Below are positions 9,440-18,603 of a stretch of 64,000 nt of DNA, one piece after another. The notes beneath the pieces are model-generated. The model made no database searches. It was not told the origin of the DNA and saw only the letters and a list, made by a program, of their open reading frames with translations. Source of the stretch: Neobacillus sp. Marseille-Q6967 (GTDB taxonomy: Bacteria; Bacillota; Bacilli; Bacillales; Cytobacillaceae); assembly GCF_946151075.1 (NCBI RefSeq), contig NZ_OX267715.1:1837881-1901880 (forward strand), given 5' to 3'. Numbering within the stretch: position 1 is the first letter of the stretch; every line of letters starts with the position of its first letter. A program made the translations under genes and the position numbers.

Positions 9440-10351
9440 ATGGAGACGAGGCAAATTCAATATTTCCTAGAAGTCGCAAAAAGAGAGCATGTTACAGAGG
9501 CCGCAGATGTCTTGCATGTTGCCCAATCATCCGTTAGCAGACAAATTTTTAATTTAGAAGACGAATTGGGAGTAAAACTTTTCATCCGTGAGGGAAGAAG
9601 CGTAAAGTTAACCCCGATAGGGAGAATTTTTTATGAGCGAATGATACAAGTGTGGAATCTGATGGAGGATGCAAAAAGAGAAGTAGAAGAAAATTTAAAT
9701 CCTGAAAAAGGGACCGTTCGAATTGCCTTCCCGATAAGTATGGCAGCTCATACATTACCTTCTATTATTTATGCTTTTCGCATTCGATATCCAGAAGCGA
9801 AATTTCAAATGAGCAATGCATTATATTATGATTTAATCGATGGTGTTATTAATGGGGAATTTAACATGGCCATGATTGCACCTATGCCCAATCAGGAAAA
9901 AGAAAAAAAAATTAAAGGAGCTACGTTATTCACCGAAAATATCGTTGCCCTTATCCCTCTTCATCATCCATTATCGGATCGGAAATCGATTCGGTTACGA
10001 GACTTAATAAATGATCAATTCTGTGTTCTTCCTGAAGGGTTTGTATTTCGCGACCAGGTGGTTCAAGCGTGTCATGAGGCAGGTTTTTCACCAAAAATCG
10101 CCTTCGAAGGGAAAGATATTGATGCATTAAAAGGGTTAGTCTCTGCCGGCTTAGGTGTGGCGTTGATGCCAGAGATGACTTTGGTAGATAACACACCCCG
10201 TTCCACGGTGATGATCCCATTAGCGGATGTGAATCTCACTCGAACAGTTGGTGTCATCTACCCGACCCAACGTAAACTGCTTCCAACCGAAGCCTTGTTC
10301 TATGATTTCCTGCTTGAAACGTATGAAAGATTAAATGAGTTTAGAAAGTAA
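9440..10351 (+). CDS. LysR-family regulator, GltC-like, divergent from gdhA
   Basis: 303 residues from the ATG at 9440, chosen over the ATG at 9425 because GGAG lies nine bases before it and the protein then starts METRQIQYF, parallel to GltC's MELRQLRYF. N-terminal winged helix-turn-helix (HVTEAADVLHVAQSSVSRQI), then a periplasmic-binding-type effector domain. Strong similarity along its length to the GltC at 27820-28722 (for example FTENI then ALxPxHHP, and the KGLVSAGxGVxLxPE block). Divergent placement from gdhA suggests it controls that gene and responds to a 2-oxoglutarate or glutamate signal, by analogy with GltC. Confidence 0.9.
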   Translation: METRQIQYFLEVAKREHVTEAADVLHVAQSSVSRQIFNLEDELGVKLFIREGRSVKLTPIGRIFYERMIQVWNLMEDAKREVEENLNPEKGTVRIAFPISMAAHTLPSIIYAFRIRYPEAKFQMSNALYYDLIDGVINGEFNMAMIAPMPNQEKEKKIKGATLFTENIVALIPLHHPLSDRKSIRLRDLINDQFCVLPEGFVFRDQVVQACHEAGFSPKIAFEGKDIDALKGLVSAGLGVALMPEMTLVDNTPRSTVMIPLADVNLTRTVGVIYPTQRKLLPTEALFYDFLLETYERLNEFRK

Positions 10352-10370
10352 ACGGTTCTAAATCAATAAA

Positions 10371-10410
10371 AAAGGTGCATTAATTCCTGGGTCAATGCAC
10401 TCTTTCGTTT
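10371..10410 (+). terminator. Terminator of the LysR gene
   Basis: AAAGGTGCATT / AATGCACTCTTT arms (10371-10381, 10394-10405) with a short T-rich tail. Confidence 0.6.
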
Positions 10411-10592
10411 AAGTAATTATTTCACCTTCTCGGAATTAATTTCTGCGATAGGTCATTCGGCATGGCAAATCCATCCAGCAAAAAGTCCAGTAGAATAAAA
10501 CCGGGATATATTCGCCAATTACGAGCAATGATGCAGCTTTTTCACAAAAAATGAGCACTCAAATAAGATCCCTTTGCAATATAAAAGGATTA

Positions 10593-11177
10593 TTATTTAA
10601 ACACTGTTACACCTACATAAACCCCTGCTAAGAAAATGGTGGAAATAACAATGATATGAAACACGATCCAAGCCCATCCCCCGTATCTAAATGAGTCGGA
10701 GTTTATAGGCTTTCTTAAATCTTTAGGAATTACCTTCCCTCCTAAAAGTTCAAATAACAAATAGTATATCCACCATAATGTATAACTGTCCCATAAATCC
10801 CACTCCGGTTCAAATCTGAAAATGGATGTATGCTTTAAAATAACCTCGCCTAAAACGCCTAAATGAACAATCGCCCAATAAAATGGGATTTTCCAAATCC
10901 ATTTTTCAGGACTGTATCTTATTCCGAACAAAGTGATAAAAGGAAAAACAGTTGAAACTAAGCCGAACGGCATTATAAAAGGTTGGTGTAAAACATTATT
11001 TGGAAATGAGTAAAACCCAATAAAAGTAAAAATATAACATAACAAATTAGCTGACATAAGACTAATTAAAAAAATAAAACCATAGCGTTTCCAATCTAGT
11101 CGAATGAAATAAAAACATCCAACCACTCCCAAAATGATCATTAACGCAATTATTATTTTATAATTCATTGTTTTCAC
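10593..11177 (-). CDS. CBO0543-family membrane protein
   Basis: 194 residues with about six hydrophobic segments. Central features FMPFGLVSTVFPFITLFGIRY and YSPEKWIWKIPFYW then EPEWDLWDSYTLWWIYY are typical of CBO0543-family proteins, whose function is not known. ATG at 11177. About 85 bases upstream is a promoter-like element nearly identical to one upstream of the CBO0543-like gene at 2722-3228. Single-gene unit with no clear terminator downstream. Confidence 0.75.
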   Translation of the reverse strand: MKTMNYKIIIALMIILGVVGCFYFIRLDWKRYGFIFLISLMSANLLCYIFTFIGFYSFPNNVLHQPFIMPFGLVSTVFPFITLFGIRYSPEKWIWKIPFYWAIVHLGVLGEVILKHTSIFRFEPEWDLWDSYTLWWIYYLLFELLGGKVIPKDLRKPINSDSFRYGGWAWIVFHIIVISTIFLAGVYVGVTVFK

Positions 11178-11260
11178 CTTGAATGTTTTCGTCTATTTTC
11201 CCCAAATTCTTCTTCAACTAACCTGCACGATTGGGATCCTCGTTTTTTAAGTATCGCCCA

Positions 11261-11289
11261 CTATAGTTTAAGTACAATTCTTCACAATC
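11261..11289 (-). promoter_or_regulatory. Conserved upstream element shared with 3376-3405
   Basis: On the minus strand: TTGTGA, 16 bases, TATAGT, then a CBO0543-like gene start about 85 bases on. 26 of 29 bases agree with the copy at 3376-3405. Confidence 0.45.
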
Positions 11290-11317
11290 CCATTTAATTT
11301 AAACTATATTTAGATGA

Positions 11318-11345
11318 AAAAAAACCTCCTAATCAGGAGGCTTTC
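11318..11345 (-). terminator. Terminator of the CxxC protein gene
   Basis: CCTCCT-AATC-AGGAGG hairpin (11325-11340) followed on the minus strand by eight T. Confidence 0.8.
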
Positions 11346-11363
11346 TTATTAATCCCTGCTACC

Positions 11364-11618
11364 TTAACTTTCGATTTCAAGAATAGCCTCGATTTCTTCT
11401 TGAATCTCTCTATTCACCGAAAGAGAACGTTTTTTTCTCAATTCAAGATCCATGTCTTTGTCTATAAAATTATTGGTATGTTTATCAAAACACTCGAAAC
11501 AAATAGAGTAAAAATCTTTTTTCTCTTTGCTTAAAAAATCAAATTCCCACGTTTCAAGCTCTAAATAACTTACTCTATTTTTTGTTTCTTTTTTACATAA
11601 TTCGCAAGTTGTTTTCAT
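11364..11618 (-). CDS. Small protein with two CxxC pairs
   Basis: 84 residues. CELC at residues 5-8 and CFEC near 39-42 could form a zinc ribbon. The rest is helical and charged, ending in repeated Glu (EIQEEIEAILEIES). ATG at 11618 with AAAGGA before it. Lies 29 bases downstream of the desaturase gene on the same strand and has its own terminator, so it is probably co-transcribed with it. Family and role unknown; a metal-binding or ferredoxin-partner role next to a di-iron enzyme is conceivable but speculative. Confidence 0.65.
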   Translation of the reverse strand: MKTTCELCKKETKNRVSYLELETWEFDFLSKEKKDFYSICFECFDKHTNNFIDKDMDLELRKKRSLSVNREIQEEIEAILEIES

Positions 11619-11647
11619 ATAAAGAATCCTTTCATTACATCTGCCTT

Positions 11648-12538
11648 TTATTTTTTTGCTCGTTGGCGATCTCTAATTCTTTTTAACCGCCCGTGATATT
11701 TTAAAATATTCGCTTGTGATAGTTTGGCTTCTTCGCTAGTAGGTTGTAAGTTAGCAATATCCCAATAAGTTACAACTACATCTAATACTTGGTCAAAGTA
11801 TTGTAGCGGGCCATAATTCGCATCTATTGCAATGGTTTTCATTCTATCGTTAAAGTCTGGCATAACGGCGCCTGGCATAGAGAAATTAATAATTACATTC
11901 TCAAAATAAACAATGAAATTCGGATCAAGTTCAAGATGTGCTTTCACAGTGTCGCGATAGAATGCATAATGAAGTGCTTCGTCTTTCGCTAAACGTCGAA
12001 GTAATGTTGCTAAATCTTTGTCGTGCGGACTCGCTATTTTAGCTACATTATTATAAAAAACTAATGTGGCTAACTCTTGCAATGAAGTATATGCCATTGT
12101 TGCTAGAGGGTTAGTGAAGTCTGGAAACCAACCGCTTTCAACTACTCGTCTTCTTAATTCATGCAATCTTGTGGGATTTACGTTTCGTGTCACCAATAAA
12201 TACGTTTCAAGTAAGTTAGAGTGCTGGTCTTCTTCAGCCGTCCAAGTGCGTACGAAATCATTTATTACTTCCATTGAATTTTTAAATGTATAATCCAAAT
12301 GGGAAGTATACCAAGGCAAATTTACCTCTGTAAGTAATGCTGTTTCTATCGCTACAATTACACCTTCTGGAAGAGTTACTTGACTCTCATCCCAAGGAAC
12401 TCGTTTAAAGGACATGGCCTTGTCCCATGGAATAAATTCGTGATAGCTCCAGTCAATATTTGCAGATCGTTCCTTATGTAATTGATATAATTCTTTAATG
12501 CGCGGTTCTAAGCGTATATCCAAATCTGAATTTAACAT
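11648..12538 (-). CDS. Acyl-ACP desaturase (soluble di-iron)
   Basis: 296 residues of the ferritin-like stearoyl-ACP desaturase family, which introduces a double bond into acyl-ACP using O2 and reduced ferredoxin in the cytosol. Di-iron ligands are all visible: Glu71, Glu103-x-x-His106 (in EEDQH), Glu155, and Glu187-x-x-His190 (in DEALHY). Close in layout to actinobacterial DesA-type proteins. ATG at 12538 behind TTAAGGAG. Bacillus usually uses the membrane desaturase Des, so this soluble enzyme is less common in the group and may be an acquired function. Confidence 0.9.
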   Translation of the reverse strand: MLNSDLDIRLEPRIKELYQLHKERSANIDWSYHEFIPWDKAMSFKRVPWDESQVTLPEGVIVAIETALLTEVNLPWYTSHLDYTFKNSMEVINDFVRTWTAEEDQHSNLLETYLLVTRNVNPTRLHELRRRVVESGWFPDFTNPLATMAYTSLQELATLVFYNNVAKIASPHDKDLATLLRRLAKDEALHYAFYRDTVKAHLELDPNFIVYFENVIINFSMPGAVMPDFNDRMKTIAIDANYGPLQYFDQVLDVVVTYWDIANLQPTSEEAKLSQANILKYHGRLKRIRDRQRAKK

Positions 12539-12754
12539 TATCTTTTCTCCTTAAGGTTTTTTTGCTGTCTAACTTTAAATCATTGAATTTTCTTTACAAT
12601 TATAATTTAAATGATAAAAGAAATACAGAAAAACACCGAGAGTATTTTCTGCGTATTTAATAAACTTTTAATTCATATATAGGGTTACCCTTTAATTTTT
12701 AACTAAAAACCATCACCCAATAATCCAATTGAAAATCCTAAATAACTATAAATT

Positions 12755-12781
12755 AGAAAAAGGCTACAGAAGTAGCAGCCC
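12755..12781 (-). terminator. Terminator of the Lrp-family gene
   Basis: GGCTAC / GTAGC hairpin at 12762-12780 followed on the minus strand by TTTTTC. Confidence 0.65.
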
Positions 12782-12812
12782 GATCTTTAAGTTTATTTCT
12801 TCACAATATTCA

Positions 12813-13223
12813 CTATTTATTAATAACAATCGTTAATTTATAGTTTACATAATTGTTCAAGCCTTTCAAAAACTTATCTAATTCTTCATTAGAAGGAAAT
12901 TTACATTCAAGCAGGTAACAACTTTCTCCACTAATTTTGTAATTATTCATTATGTATGCCTCTTGTGTTTTTATATATGAAAGATAAGGTTCATGATATG
13001 CACTTTTTGTATAGATATGAATCATAGCATGTATAAAAAAACCAAGTTTAATATGGCTTACTTTTATCGTATAACCCTCAATTACTCCATTATCTTCTAA
13101 TTTCGCCACCCTAGCTGAAGCAGCTTGTCCAGTCAAATGAACCTTTTCACCCAATTCTTTCATCGTGATACGACTGTTCTTGGATAGTTCATCTAAGATA
13201 CGCATATCCGTACTATCTAACAT
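12813..13223 (-). CDS. Lrp/AsnC-family transcriptional regulator
   Basis: 136 residues from the ATG at 13223; the upstream ATG at 13241 is passed over because AAAGGAG lies eight bases before 13223 and the protein then starts MLDSTDMRILDELS, the usual Lrp beginning. N-terminal winged helix (RITMKELGEKVHLTGQAASARVAKLE), C-terminal alpha/beta RAM-like effector domain. Divergent from the metallo-hydrolase gene with an inverted repeat between them, so it probably controls that gene and itself. Effector unknown. Confidence 0.9.
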   Translation of the reverse strand: MLDSTDMRILDELSKNSRITMKELGEKVHLTGQAASARVAKLEDNGVIEGYTIKVSHIKLGFFIHAMIHIYTKSAYHEPYLSYIKTQEAYIMNNYKISGESCYLLECKFPSNEELDKFLKGLNNYVNYKLTIVINK

Positions 13224-13242
13224 GTCACCAACTCCTTTCATT

Positions 13243-13272
13243 AATCAAGTAAAACTGATAAAAGACTTGATT
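13243..13272. promoter_or_regulatory. Inverted repeat in the lrp/metallo-hydrolase divergent region
   Basis: Perfect 8-base arms AATCAAGT and ACTTGATT separated by 14 bases, 20 bases before the lrp start. A likely regulator-binding site; inferred from position and symmetry. Confidence 0.4.
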
Positions 13273-13341
13273 TTATCTATGTAAAGATTATTCGGTCATA
13301 GTATAAACTATACGTAATTCAAAGAAAAGGAGTTAATCACT

Positions 13342-14103
13342 ATGAATATACAACAAATTCGAAATGCAACATTAGTTGTCCAATATGCAGGTAAAAAGTT
13401 TTTAATAGATCCATTTTTAGCAGATAAGGGGGCTTACCCACCCTTCCCAAATTCATTAAGACAAGATCAAAATAATCCTTTAGTCAGCTTACCAACATCG
13501 ATTGACAATATTATTCATAATGTAGATGCTGTCATTGTCACTCATTTACATTTAGACCACTGGGATGATGCTGCCAAAAATGCATTGCAAAAGGATATCA
13601 AAATGTTTGTACAAAATGAAGAAGATGCGAAAGAAGTTCAAAACGCTGGTTTTCAAAATGTAGAAGTTTTAAAGGAAGATACAGTGTTTGAGGATGTCCA
13701 ATTAATTAAAACAAAAGGCGAGCATGGAAGAGGAGAAATATTAAAACTAGCCGGCCTAGTGTGCGGCGTTGTCTTCAAGCACGCAAATGAGAAAACTTTA
13801 TATGTAGCTGGAGATACTGTTTGGTATGAAGCCGTCCAAGAAGTTATCGAAACACACAAACCAGAAATCATTGTGGTAAATGGCGGCGATAATCAATTCC
13901 TGCAAGGCGGTTCTCTCGTTATGGGGAAAGAAGACATCTATGAAGTGTATAAGGCTGCCCCTAACGCAAAAATTATTTCTGTCCATATGGAAGCTGTCAA
14001 TCATTGGACATTATCCAGGGAAGAATTAAAAAACTTTATTAATGAAAAAGGAATCTCCTCAAATGTTTTAGTGCCAGATGACGGAGAATCCTACACATTT
14101 TAA
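13342..14103 (+). CDS. Metallo-beta-lactamase-fold hydrolase (UlaG-like)
   Basis: 253 residues. The metal motif THLHLDHWD gives His68, His70, Asp72 and His73; GEHGRGE, AGDTVW and VHMEAVNHW supply further ligands. Begins with the QIRNATLVVQYAGKKFLIDPFL block typical of UlaG/PhnP-like cytosolic MBL hydrolases. Substrate unknown. ATG at 13342 behind AAAAGGAG. Divergent from an Lrp-family regulator, probably its controller, and followed by a strong terminator, so a single-gene unit. Confidence 0.88.
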   Translation: MNIQQIRNATLVVQYAGKKFLIDPFLADKGAYPPFPNSLRQDQNNPLVSLPTSIDNIIHNVDAVIVTHLHLDHWDDAAKNALQKDIKMFVQNEEDAKEVQNAGFQNVEVLKEDTVFEDVQLIKTKGEHGRGEILKLAGLVCGVVFKHANEKTLYVAGDTVWYEAVQEVIETHKPEIIVVNGGDNQFLQGGSLVMGKEDIYEVYKAAPNAKIISVHMEAVNHWTLSREELKNFINEKGISSNVLVPDDGESYTF

Positions 14104-14142
14104 GCTAAAAAATAGACAGAAAAATAATTGATTCTAATGAAT

Positions 14143-14184
14143 AAAGGCAGCTTTCGGTATAAAATCCGAAAGCTGCCTTTTATG
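14143..14184 (+). terminator. Terminator of the metallo-hydrolase gene
   Basis: Perfect 15-base arms, AAAGGCAGCTTTCGG at 14143-14157 and its complement at 14166-14180, followed by TTTTAT. Confidence 0.9.
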
Positions 14185-14246
14185 ATATTGTCCAATCTCC
14201 CTAGCTATAATAGAATAAAATTTATAAACCACTCGGAGGATTTACA

Positions 14247-15485
14247 ATGGAAATTACCATGCACTTCTTTTTTAATCTTTCCTTAATTATGATTATATTG
14301 TTCTTCGCACTGGTCTGGTCAGGAAAGAATAAGAATTTCTCTATTTCTAGATGGTCCTCCCTATTTTGGTGTAGTGTGCTCCTATGGTCTTGCTTTCAGT
14401 TCTCCTATCACCCGACTCCCTCTATCTCAATGGACTTAAGGGAACTTCCCGTCCTAATCGGAGGTCTTTACTTAGGGATTGGTCCAATGCTTAGCATAAT
14501 AGTCATAGTAATTAGAGGGTTTTATGGACTAGATTCAGGTTTTTTTTCTAATATTGCACTTTATTTACCATTAGCTTTTTTCTTTTGGAGAATTTACCCA
14601 TGGTTCTGGAAACAACGACCATACCGCCGTGTTGTATTTTCTATTTCATTAGGTCTTGTACTTAGTTTACTTACCCTTGCATGTTTGGAATTTATGAATC
14701 TTAATATAAACCGTTTTGACGCTTACTTCGCCTATTTAGTGGTACCACCCTTAGGAATTACGATGATTTCCGTAACAAGTGAGTTTGTAATAAGAACTTT
14801 CCACTTGCAAAATAAGTTAATTAAATCAGGAAAATTAGAAGTTGTGGAACAGATGGGGGCTGCTATATCACACGAGATACGGAATCCTCTTACAGCCGCT
14901 AAGGGATTTGTACAATTACTTTTAGAAGACCCCAAAACTACTACAAAACATATAGACTATTTGTCCATTATTTCACAAGAATTAGATTTAGCGGAACAAG
15001 TCATTAAAGATTACTTGACCTTTTCAAAACCTTCACTTGAAAAAGTAGAACCAATCCATGTTATGGAAGAACTTACTCTTATTGTAAAAATGCTAAAACC
15101 AACCTCAAATCAGTATTCAGTGGACATAATAACGCAACTTGAAAAAGCAGGATATCTTGTAGGAGATCGCCAAAAGTTTCAACAATGTTTTTTTAATGTC
15201 ATTAAAAATGGTATCGAGTCAATGCCACGTGGTGGTCAGTTAAGCATTAAAACCAAGAGTGATCAAAGAAATTTAACAATCATCGTCAAAGACAACGGAG
15301 TGGGAATGACAAAAGAACAGCTGGATAGACTTGGTGAACCTTATTATTCAACAAAAGGTTCGAAGGGTACGGGTCTAGGGATGATGGTGGTATATAGCAT
15401 TGTCAGAGCAATGAATGGAATCATTCGTGTTCAAAGTGAAGTAGGTGTTGGGACAACCTTTCGTTTCATCTTCCCATCTAAATGA
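14247..15485 (+). CDS. Membrane sensor histidine kinase (KinB-like)
   Basis: 412 residues. N-terminal 5-6 membrane segments with a MDLRELPVLIGGLYLG stretch like the 5TMR-LYT sensing domain, then HisKA with SHEIRNP (phospho-His209) and a HATPase domain with NVIKNGIESM (N box), DNGVGM and GTGLGM. This resembles sporulation kinase B and other orphan kinases feeding the phosphorelay, but no response regulator is adjacent, so the target is unknown. ATG at 14247 behind CGGAGG. Flanked by terminators, so monocistronic. Its membrane domain resembles that of the diguanylate cyclase at 59519-60604. Confidence 0.9.
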   Translation: MEITMHFFFNLSLIMIILFFALVWSGKNKNFSISRWSSLFWCSVLLWSCFQFSYHPTPSISMDLRELPVLIGGLYLGIGPMLSIIVIVIRGFYGLDSGFFSNIALYLPLAFFFWRIYPWFWKQRPYRRVVFSISLGLVLSLLTLACLEFMNLNINRFDAYFAYLVVPPLGITMISVTSEFVIRTFHLQNKLIKSGKLEVVEQMGAAISHEIRNPLTAAKGFVQLLLEDPKTTTKHIDYLSIISQELDLAEQVIKDYLTFSKPSLEKVEPIHVMEELTLIVKMLKPTSNQYSVDIITQLEKAGYLVGDRQKFQQCFFNVIKNGIESMPRGGQLSIKTKSDQRNLTIIVKDNGVGMTKEQLDRLGEPYYSTKGSKGTGLGMMVVYSIVRAMNGIIRVQSEVGVGTTFRFIFPSK

Positions 15486-15487
15486 AA

Positions 15488-15530
15488 TCAAAAAAGGAAG
15501 GATAGATTGCGCTATCCTTCCTTTTTTCTT
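15488..15530. terminator. Bidirectional terminator between the kinase and terC genes
   Basis: 16-base arms at 15490-15505 and 15512-15527 with A run on one side and T run on the other; serves both converging genes. Confidence 0.9.
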
Positions 15531-15539
15531 TGTTCCCTT

Positions 15540-16313
15540 TTAGGATTTAGCCTCTTTTAATGACTTGTTACCCGGTGCAAACCACCCGATTAGAGCAATA
15601 CCGACTAATACGCCATAGAAAATCAGAGTCCAAACGGTACTGTGGGGAAAATCGTGGTCTAAGATACCAATATCCTCATGGGCAAGGGTAATGACAGCAA
15701 GTTTGACACCGACCCAGGCAACAATTGCATATGCAGTCGTTTCCAAAGCTGGACGTTTTTCAAGAAGCTGCACAAACCAGGTTGCTGCAAACTTAATCAA
15801 GACAAGGCCAGCAATACCTCCTAGTAGAACAACAATGAACTTTCCTCCATCCATACCGCCGAAATCATCAAGCGGTGAATCCGGAAGACCAAGGGCAAGA
15901 GCAACCGCAGCAAGAATTGAGTCAACTGCAAAAGCGAGGTCAGCTAATGCAATCTTCCCTACTGTTGGCCAAAAACCTTTACCTTTGGCTTCCTTTTCAT
16001 CGTCTTTATGAATATTCTCATTTTCTTTTCCGAACTTTGCCTGTATGACATGCTTTAATCCTAGGTATAGGAGATAAGCTGCTCCTATCGCCTGTATCTG
16101 CCAGACGTTTGCAATAAAAGAAATGACAAAAAGTGCAGCAAAGCGGAAAACGAATGCCATTATGATTCCGTAATTTATTGCCCTTTTTTTCTGATCCTCG
16201 GGCAAATGCTTGGCTATTACCGCTAGTACAAGTGCGTTGTCAGCCGATAACAATCCTTCTAATCCGATTAGAATTAACAATGCCCAAGCATACTCTAGCC
16301 AAAGTGATTCCAT
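15540..16313 (-). CDS. yceF: TerC-family membrane protein (YceF/YkoY type)
   Basis: 257 residues with seven to eight membrane segments. Family motifs LLSADNALVLA near residue 22 and DLAFAVDSI near 130, both with membrane Asp residues proposed to handle divalent metal. B. subtilis relatives YceF/YkoY have been linked to manganese export that loads secreted enzymes; here that is by homology. ATG at 16313 with GGGAGAG. The catalase gene ends 33 bases upstream on the same strand without a terminator between, so the two may share a transcript, which would place manganese handling and peroxide defence together. Confidence 0.88.
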   Translation of the reverse strand: MESLWLEYAWALLILIGLEGLLSADNALVLAVIAKHLPEDQKKRAINYGIIMAFVFRFAALFVISFIANVWQIQAIGAAYLLYLGLKHVIQAKFGKENENIHKDDEKEAKGKGFWPTVGKIALADLAFAVDSILAAVALALGLPDSPLDDFGGMDGGKFIVVLLGGIAGLVLIKFAATWFVQLLEKRPALETTAYAIVAWVGVKLAVITLAHEDIGILDHDFPHSTVWTLIFYGVLVGIALIGWFAPGNKSLKEAKS

Positions 16314-16346
16314 CCACTTCTCTCCCTTCTGATTTTTCCATCAAGA

Positions 16347-17996
16347 TTAATATGGATCTGCCTCGTGGCTTTTCTTTAGAGCATCTTCTGTTGCTTCGTT
16401 CGCACCTAATGAACCTTGACCAAATTTCGATTTACCTGCTTCTCGGCCTGGTACTTTGTTTTCTGTCTTCATTTCTTGGATTTCCTTCATGACCTTTTCG
16501 ATCCCTTCCTTCACACGGCGACCATATTCTTCATCGGCCTGTGCGAAGTGCTGAATCATGGCATCCTGAATTCTCTTGTCACATACGGCAAGCGCTTCGG
16601 ATAGGTTTTTGACTAATTCATCACGCTCCCAATCTTCAAAGCTGCGGTAGGTGTGACCCGCTTGGCCATAGTTATTCGGACGATCAATGGGGGCACTCAT
16701 TGCTGCCGCATTATACATTGGCATGTGCGGAGGGTGATTTTCTTTACTCGCTTCCTCATAGCCGCCGAGCATCGATGGCTCATAGTTAATATGTGGATTA
16801 TCTCCGGATTCTTTCGGGTCACGAATATCCATTTGACCGCGATGCTGATTCGTGCGAACCGGCACTTTCGGAGCGTTCACAGGCAACTTCAAATAGTTCG
16901 CACCTATACGATAGCGCTGTGTATCGGAGTAAGAGAAGGTACGCCCTTGCAGCATTTTATCATCTGAAAAGTCCATTCCATCGACAAGAACCCCTGTACC
17001 GAAAGCAGCTTGTTCAATCTCCGCATGAAAATCCACTGGATTACGATCAAGGACCATACGTCCTGCCGGCAGCCATGGGAACTTATCCTCCGGCCAAAGT
17101 TTCGTATCATCGAGCGGATCAAAATCGAGCTCCGGATGGTAATCATCCTCCATGATCTGTACAAAAAGCTCCCATTCCGGATAATCTCCGCGCTCAATCG
17201 CTTCATATAAATCCTGTGTCGCATGACCGACGTTCTTCGCTTGAATAGCGTCTGCCTCTTCTTGTGTCAAGTTACGTATACCTTGCTTCGGCTCCCAGTG
17301 ATACTTCACAAGCACAGCGTCACCTTTGTCATTTACCCATTTATAAGTGTTTACACCTGAACCCTGCATGTGACGGTATGTCGCAGGGATACCCCATGGA
17401 GAGAAAAGGAATGTAATCATATGCGTTGCTTCAGGTGTTCGGGAAACAAAGTCAAACATCCGCTCTGGATTTGGCACGTTAGAAGCAGGATCTGCTTTAA
17501 ACGCGTGAATCATATCTGGGAACTTCATTGCATCACGAATAAAGAAAATTTTTAGATTGTTTCCAACTAAATCCCAGTTTCCATCTTCCGTATACATTTT
17601 TACCGCAAAACCGCGTGGGTCCCGAGCTGTTTCAGGTGAATCTTTCGCACCTGCCACTGTGGAGAAGCGAACCATCAGCGGTGTTCTCTTCCCAGCACCC
17701 GAAAATACTTTCGCGCGCGTATACTTCTCTACCGGTTCGTTTCCAACTTTTCCGTACGTTTCAAAATACCCAAATGCTCCAGATCCTCGTGCGTGAACCA
17801 CACGCTCTGGGATCTCCTCCCGATCAAAGTGGGAAATTTTTTCAATGAAATGGTAATTTTCAAGTGTGGCTGGACCACGGTCACCAATTGTACGGATGTT
17901 TTGGTTATCCCTCACAGGATGGCCCTGGCGTGTTGTCAACGTCTCACGTTTCACATCATCTGCGTTTGAAGAATTCAAATCTTTGTTCTCTGCCAA
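16347..17996 (-). CDS. Heme catalase (KatA/KatX type)
   Basis: 549 residues, about the length of spore-type KatX (547) rather than vegetative KatA (483). Disproportionates hydrogen peroxide. Seen: distal His68 in [11 protein letters not shown], the [12 protein letters not shown] block with the catalytic Asn near 146, and the proximal heme motif [14 protein letters not shown] with its Tyr near 352. Extra C-terminal tail rich in Lys and Glu. TTG start at 17996 with AGGAGG eight bases before. Choice between KatX and KatA orthology is open. Confidence 0.93.
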   Translation of the reverse strand: MAENKDLNSSNADDVKRETLTTRQGHPVRDNQNIRTIGDRGPATLENYHFIEKISHFDREEIPERVVHARGSGAFGYFETYGKVGNEPVEKYTRAKVFSGAGKRTPLMVRFSTVAGAKDSPETARDPRGFAVKMYTEDGNWDLVGNNLKIFFIRDAMKFPDMIHAFKADPASNVPNPERMFDFVSRTPEATHMITFLFSPWGIPATYRHMQGSGVNTYKWVNDKGDAVLVKYHWEPKQGIRNLTQEEADAIQAKNVGHATQDLYEAIERGDYPEWELFVQIMEDDYHPELDFDPLDDTKLWPEDKFPWLPAGRMVLDRNPVDFHAEIEQAAFGTGVLVDGMDFSDDKMLQGRTFSYSDTQRYRIGANYLKLPVNAPKVPVRTNQHRGQMDIRDPKESGDNPHINYEPSMLGGYEEASKENHPPHMPMYNAAAMSAPIDRPNNYGQAGHTYRSFEDWERDELVKNLSEALAVCDKRIQDAMIQHFAQADEEYGRRVKEGIEKVMKEIQEMKTENKVPGREAGKSKFGQGSLGANEATEDALKKSHEADPY

Positions 17997-18111
17997 AAAA
18001 CAAACCTCCTTAGAATTGCTAACCCTATCTTCACCTTTAAAGGAAGATTTATACAGTAATTAGCATTCCTTTTTTAGCGTTTTGTATAACTAACTTCCCC
18101 GTTTAAAAGCA

Positions 18112-18141
18112 AATAAGCGTTAATCCTTCATGGATCAACGC
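18112..18141 (-). terminator. Terminator of the VOC gene
   Basis: GCGTTAATCC / GGATCAACGC arms (18117-18126, 18132-18141), then TTATTTG on the minus strand. Confidence 0.65.
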
Positions 18142-18152
18142 AAACTAATTTT

Positions 18153-18545
18153 TTATTTTATATCTTTCTGATCAATATTGAGTTCAATCAAATTCCCATC
18201 TGGGTCTGCACAAAAAATTTGTGCAAATCCACTTTTTCCGTATGGTTTTTCAAGGATTTCAACTTCATTTTGTTTTAACCATTTTAATGTATCATAGTAG
18301 TTTTCGACTCTAAGGGCAAAGTGACCTTCTCTGCTAGATAAGCTTTTATCCTGACGAATCGTCTGTGAAGAGGGATCGACTATCAAGTGGAGCTGCTGTC
18401 CCTCTATATCATACCAGGCACCTGGAAAATCAAAATCAGGACGCGGTATTTCTTTTAAACATAGAGTTTTTCCATAAAAGTCTTTTGCTTTTTTCAAATC
18501 AGTTACAGTAAGACTTACATGATGGAGGCAATTATATTTAATCAA
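18153..18545 (-). CDS. VOC-family (glyoxalase/dioxygenase-like) protein
   Basis: About 130 residues. One vicinal-oxygen-chelate unit: HHVSLTVTDLKKAKDFYG near the N-terminus, HFALRVEN in the middle, and FCADPDGNLIELNI at the end with the metal-ligand Glu. Small-molecule binding or lyase role; substrate unknown. The frame is open to a TTG at 18563, with GTG at 18554 and TTG at 18545; the last gives the usual family start just before KYNCLHHVSL, but no ribosome site is decisive. The MDR oxidoreductase gene ends 40-60 bases upstream on the same strand. Confidence 0.85.
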   Translation of the reverse strand: MIKYNCLHHVSLTVTDLKKAKDFYGKTLCLKEIPRPDFDFPGAWYDIEGQQLHLIVDPSSQTIRQDKSLSSREGHFALRVENYYDTLKWLKQNEVEILEKPYGKSGFAQIFCADPDGNLIELNIDQKDIK

Positions 18546-18603
18546 GTACTTCACTTCTTTCAATCAATTTACTACATAGGTTTTTTAAATGAATAACACC
18601 TTA

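Noticed and set aside
10410..10590. IS or gene remnant between the LysR and CBO0543 genes
   Set aside because: All frames carry stops and no inverted ends or family blocks were recognised.
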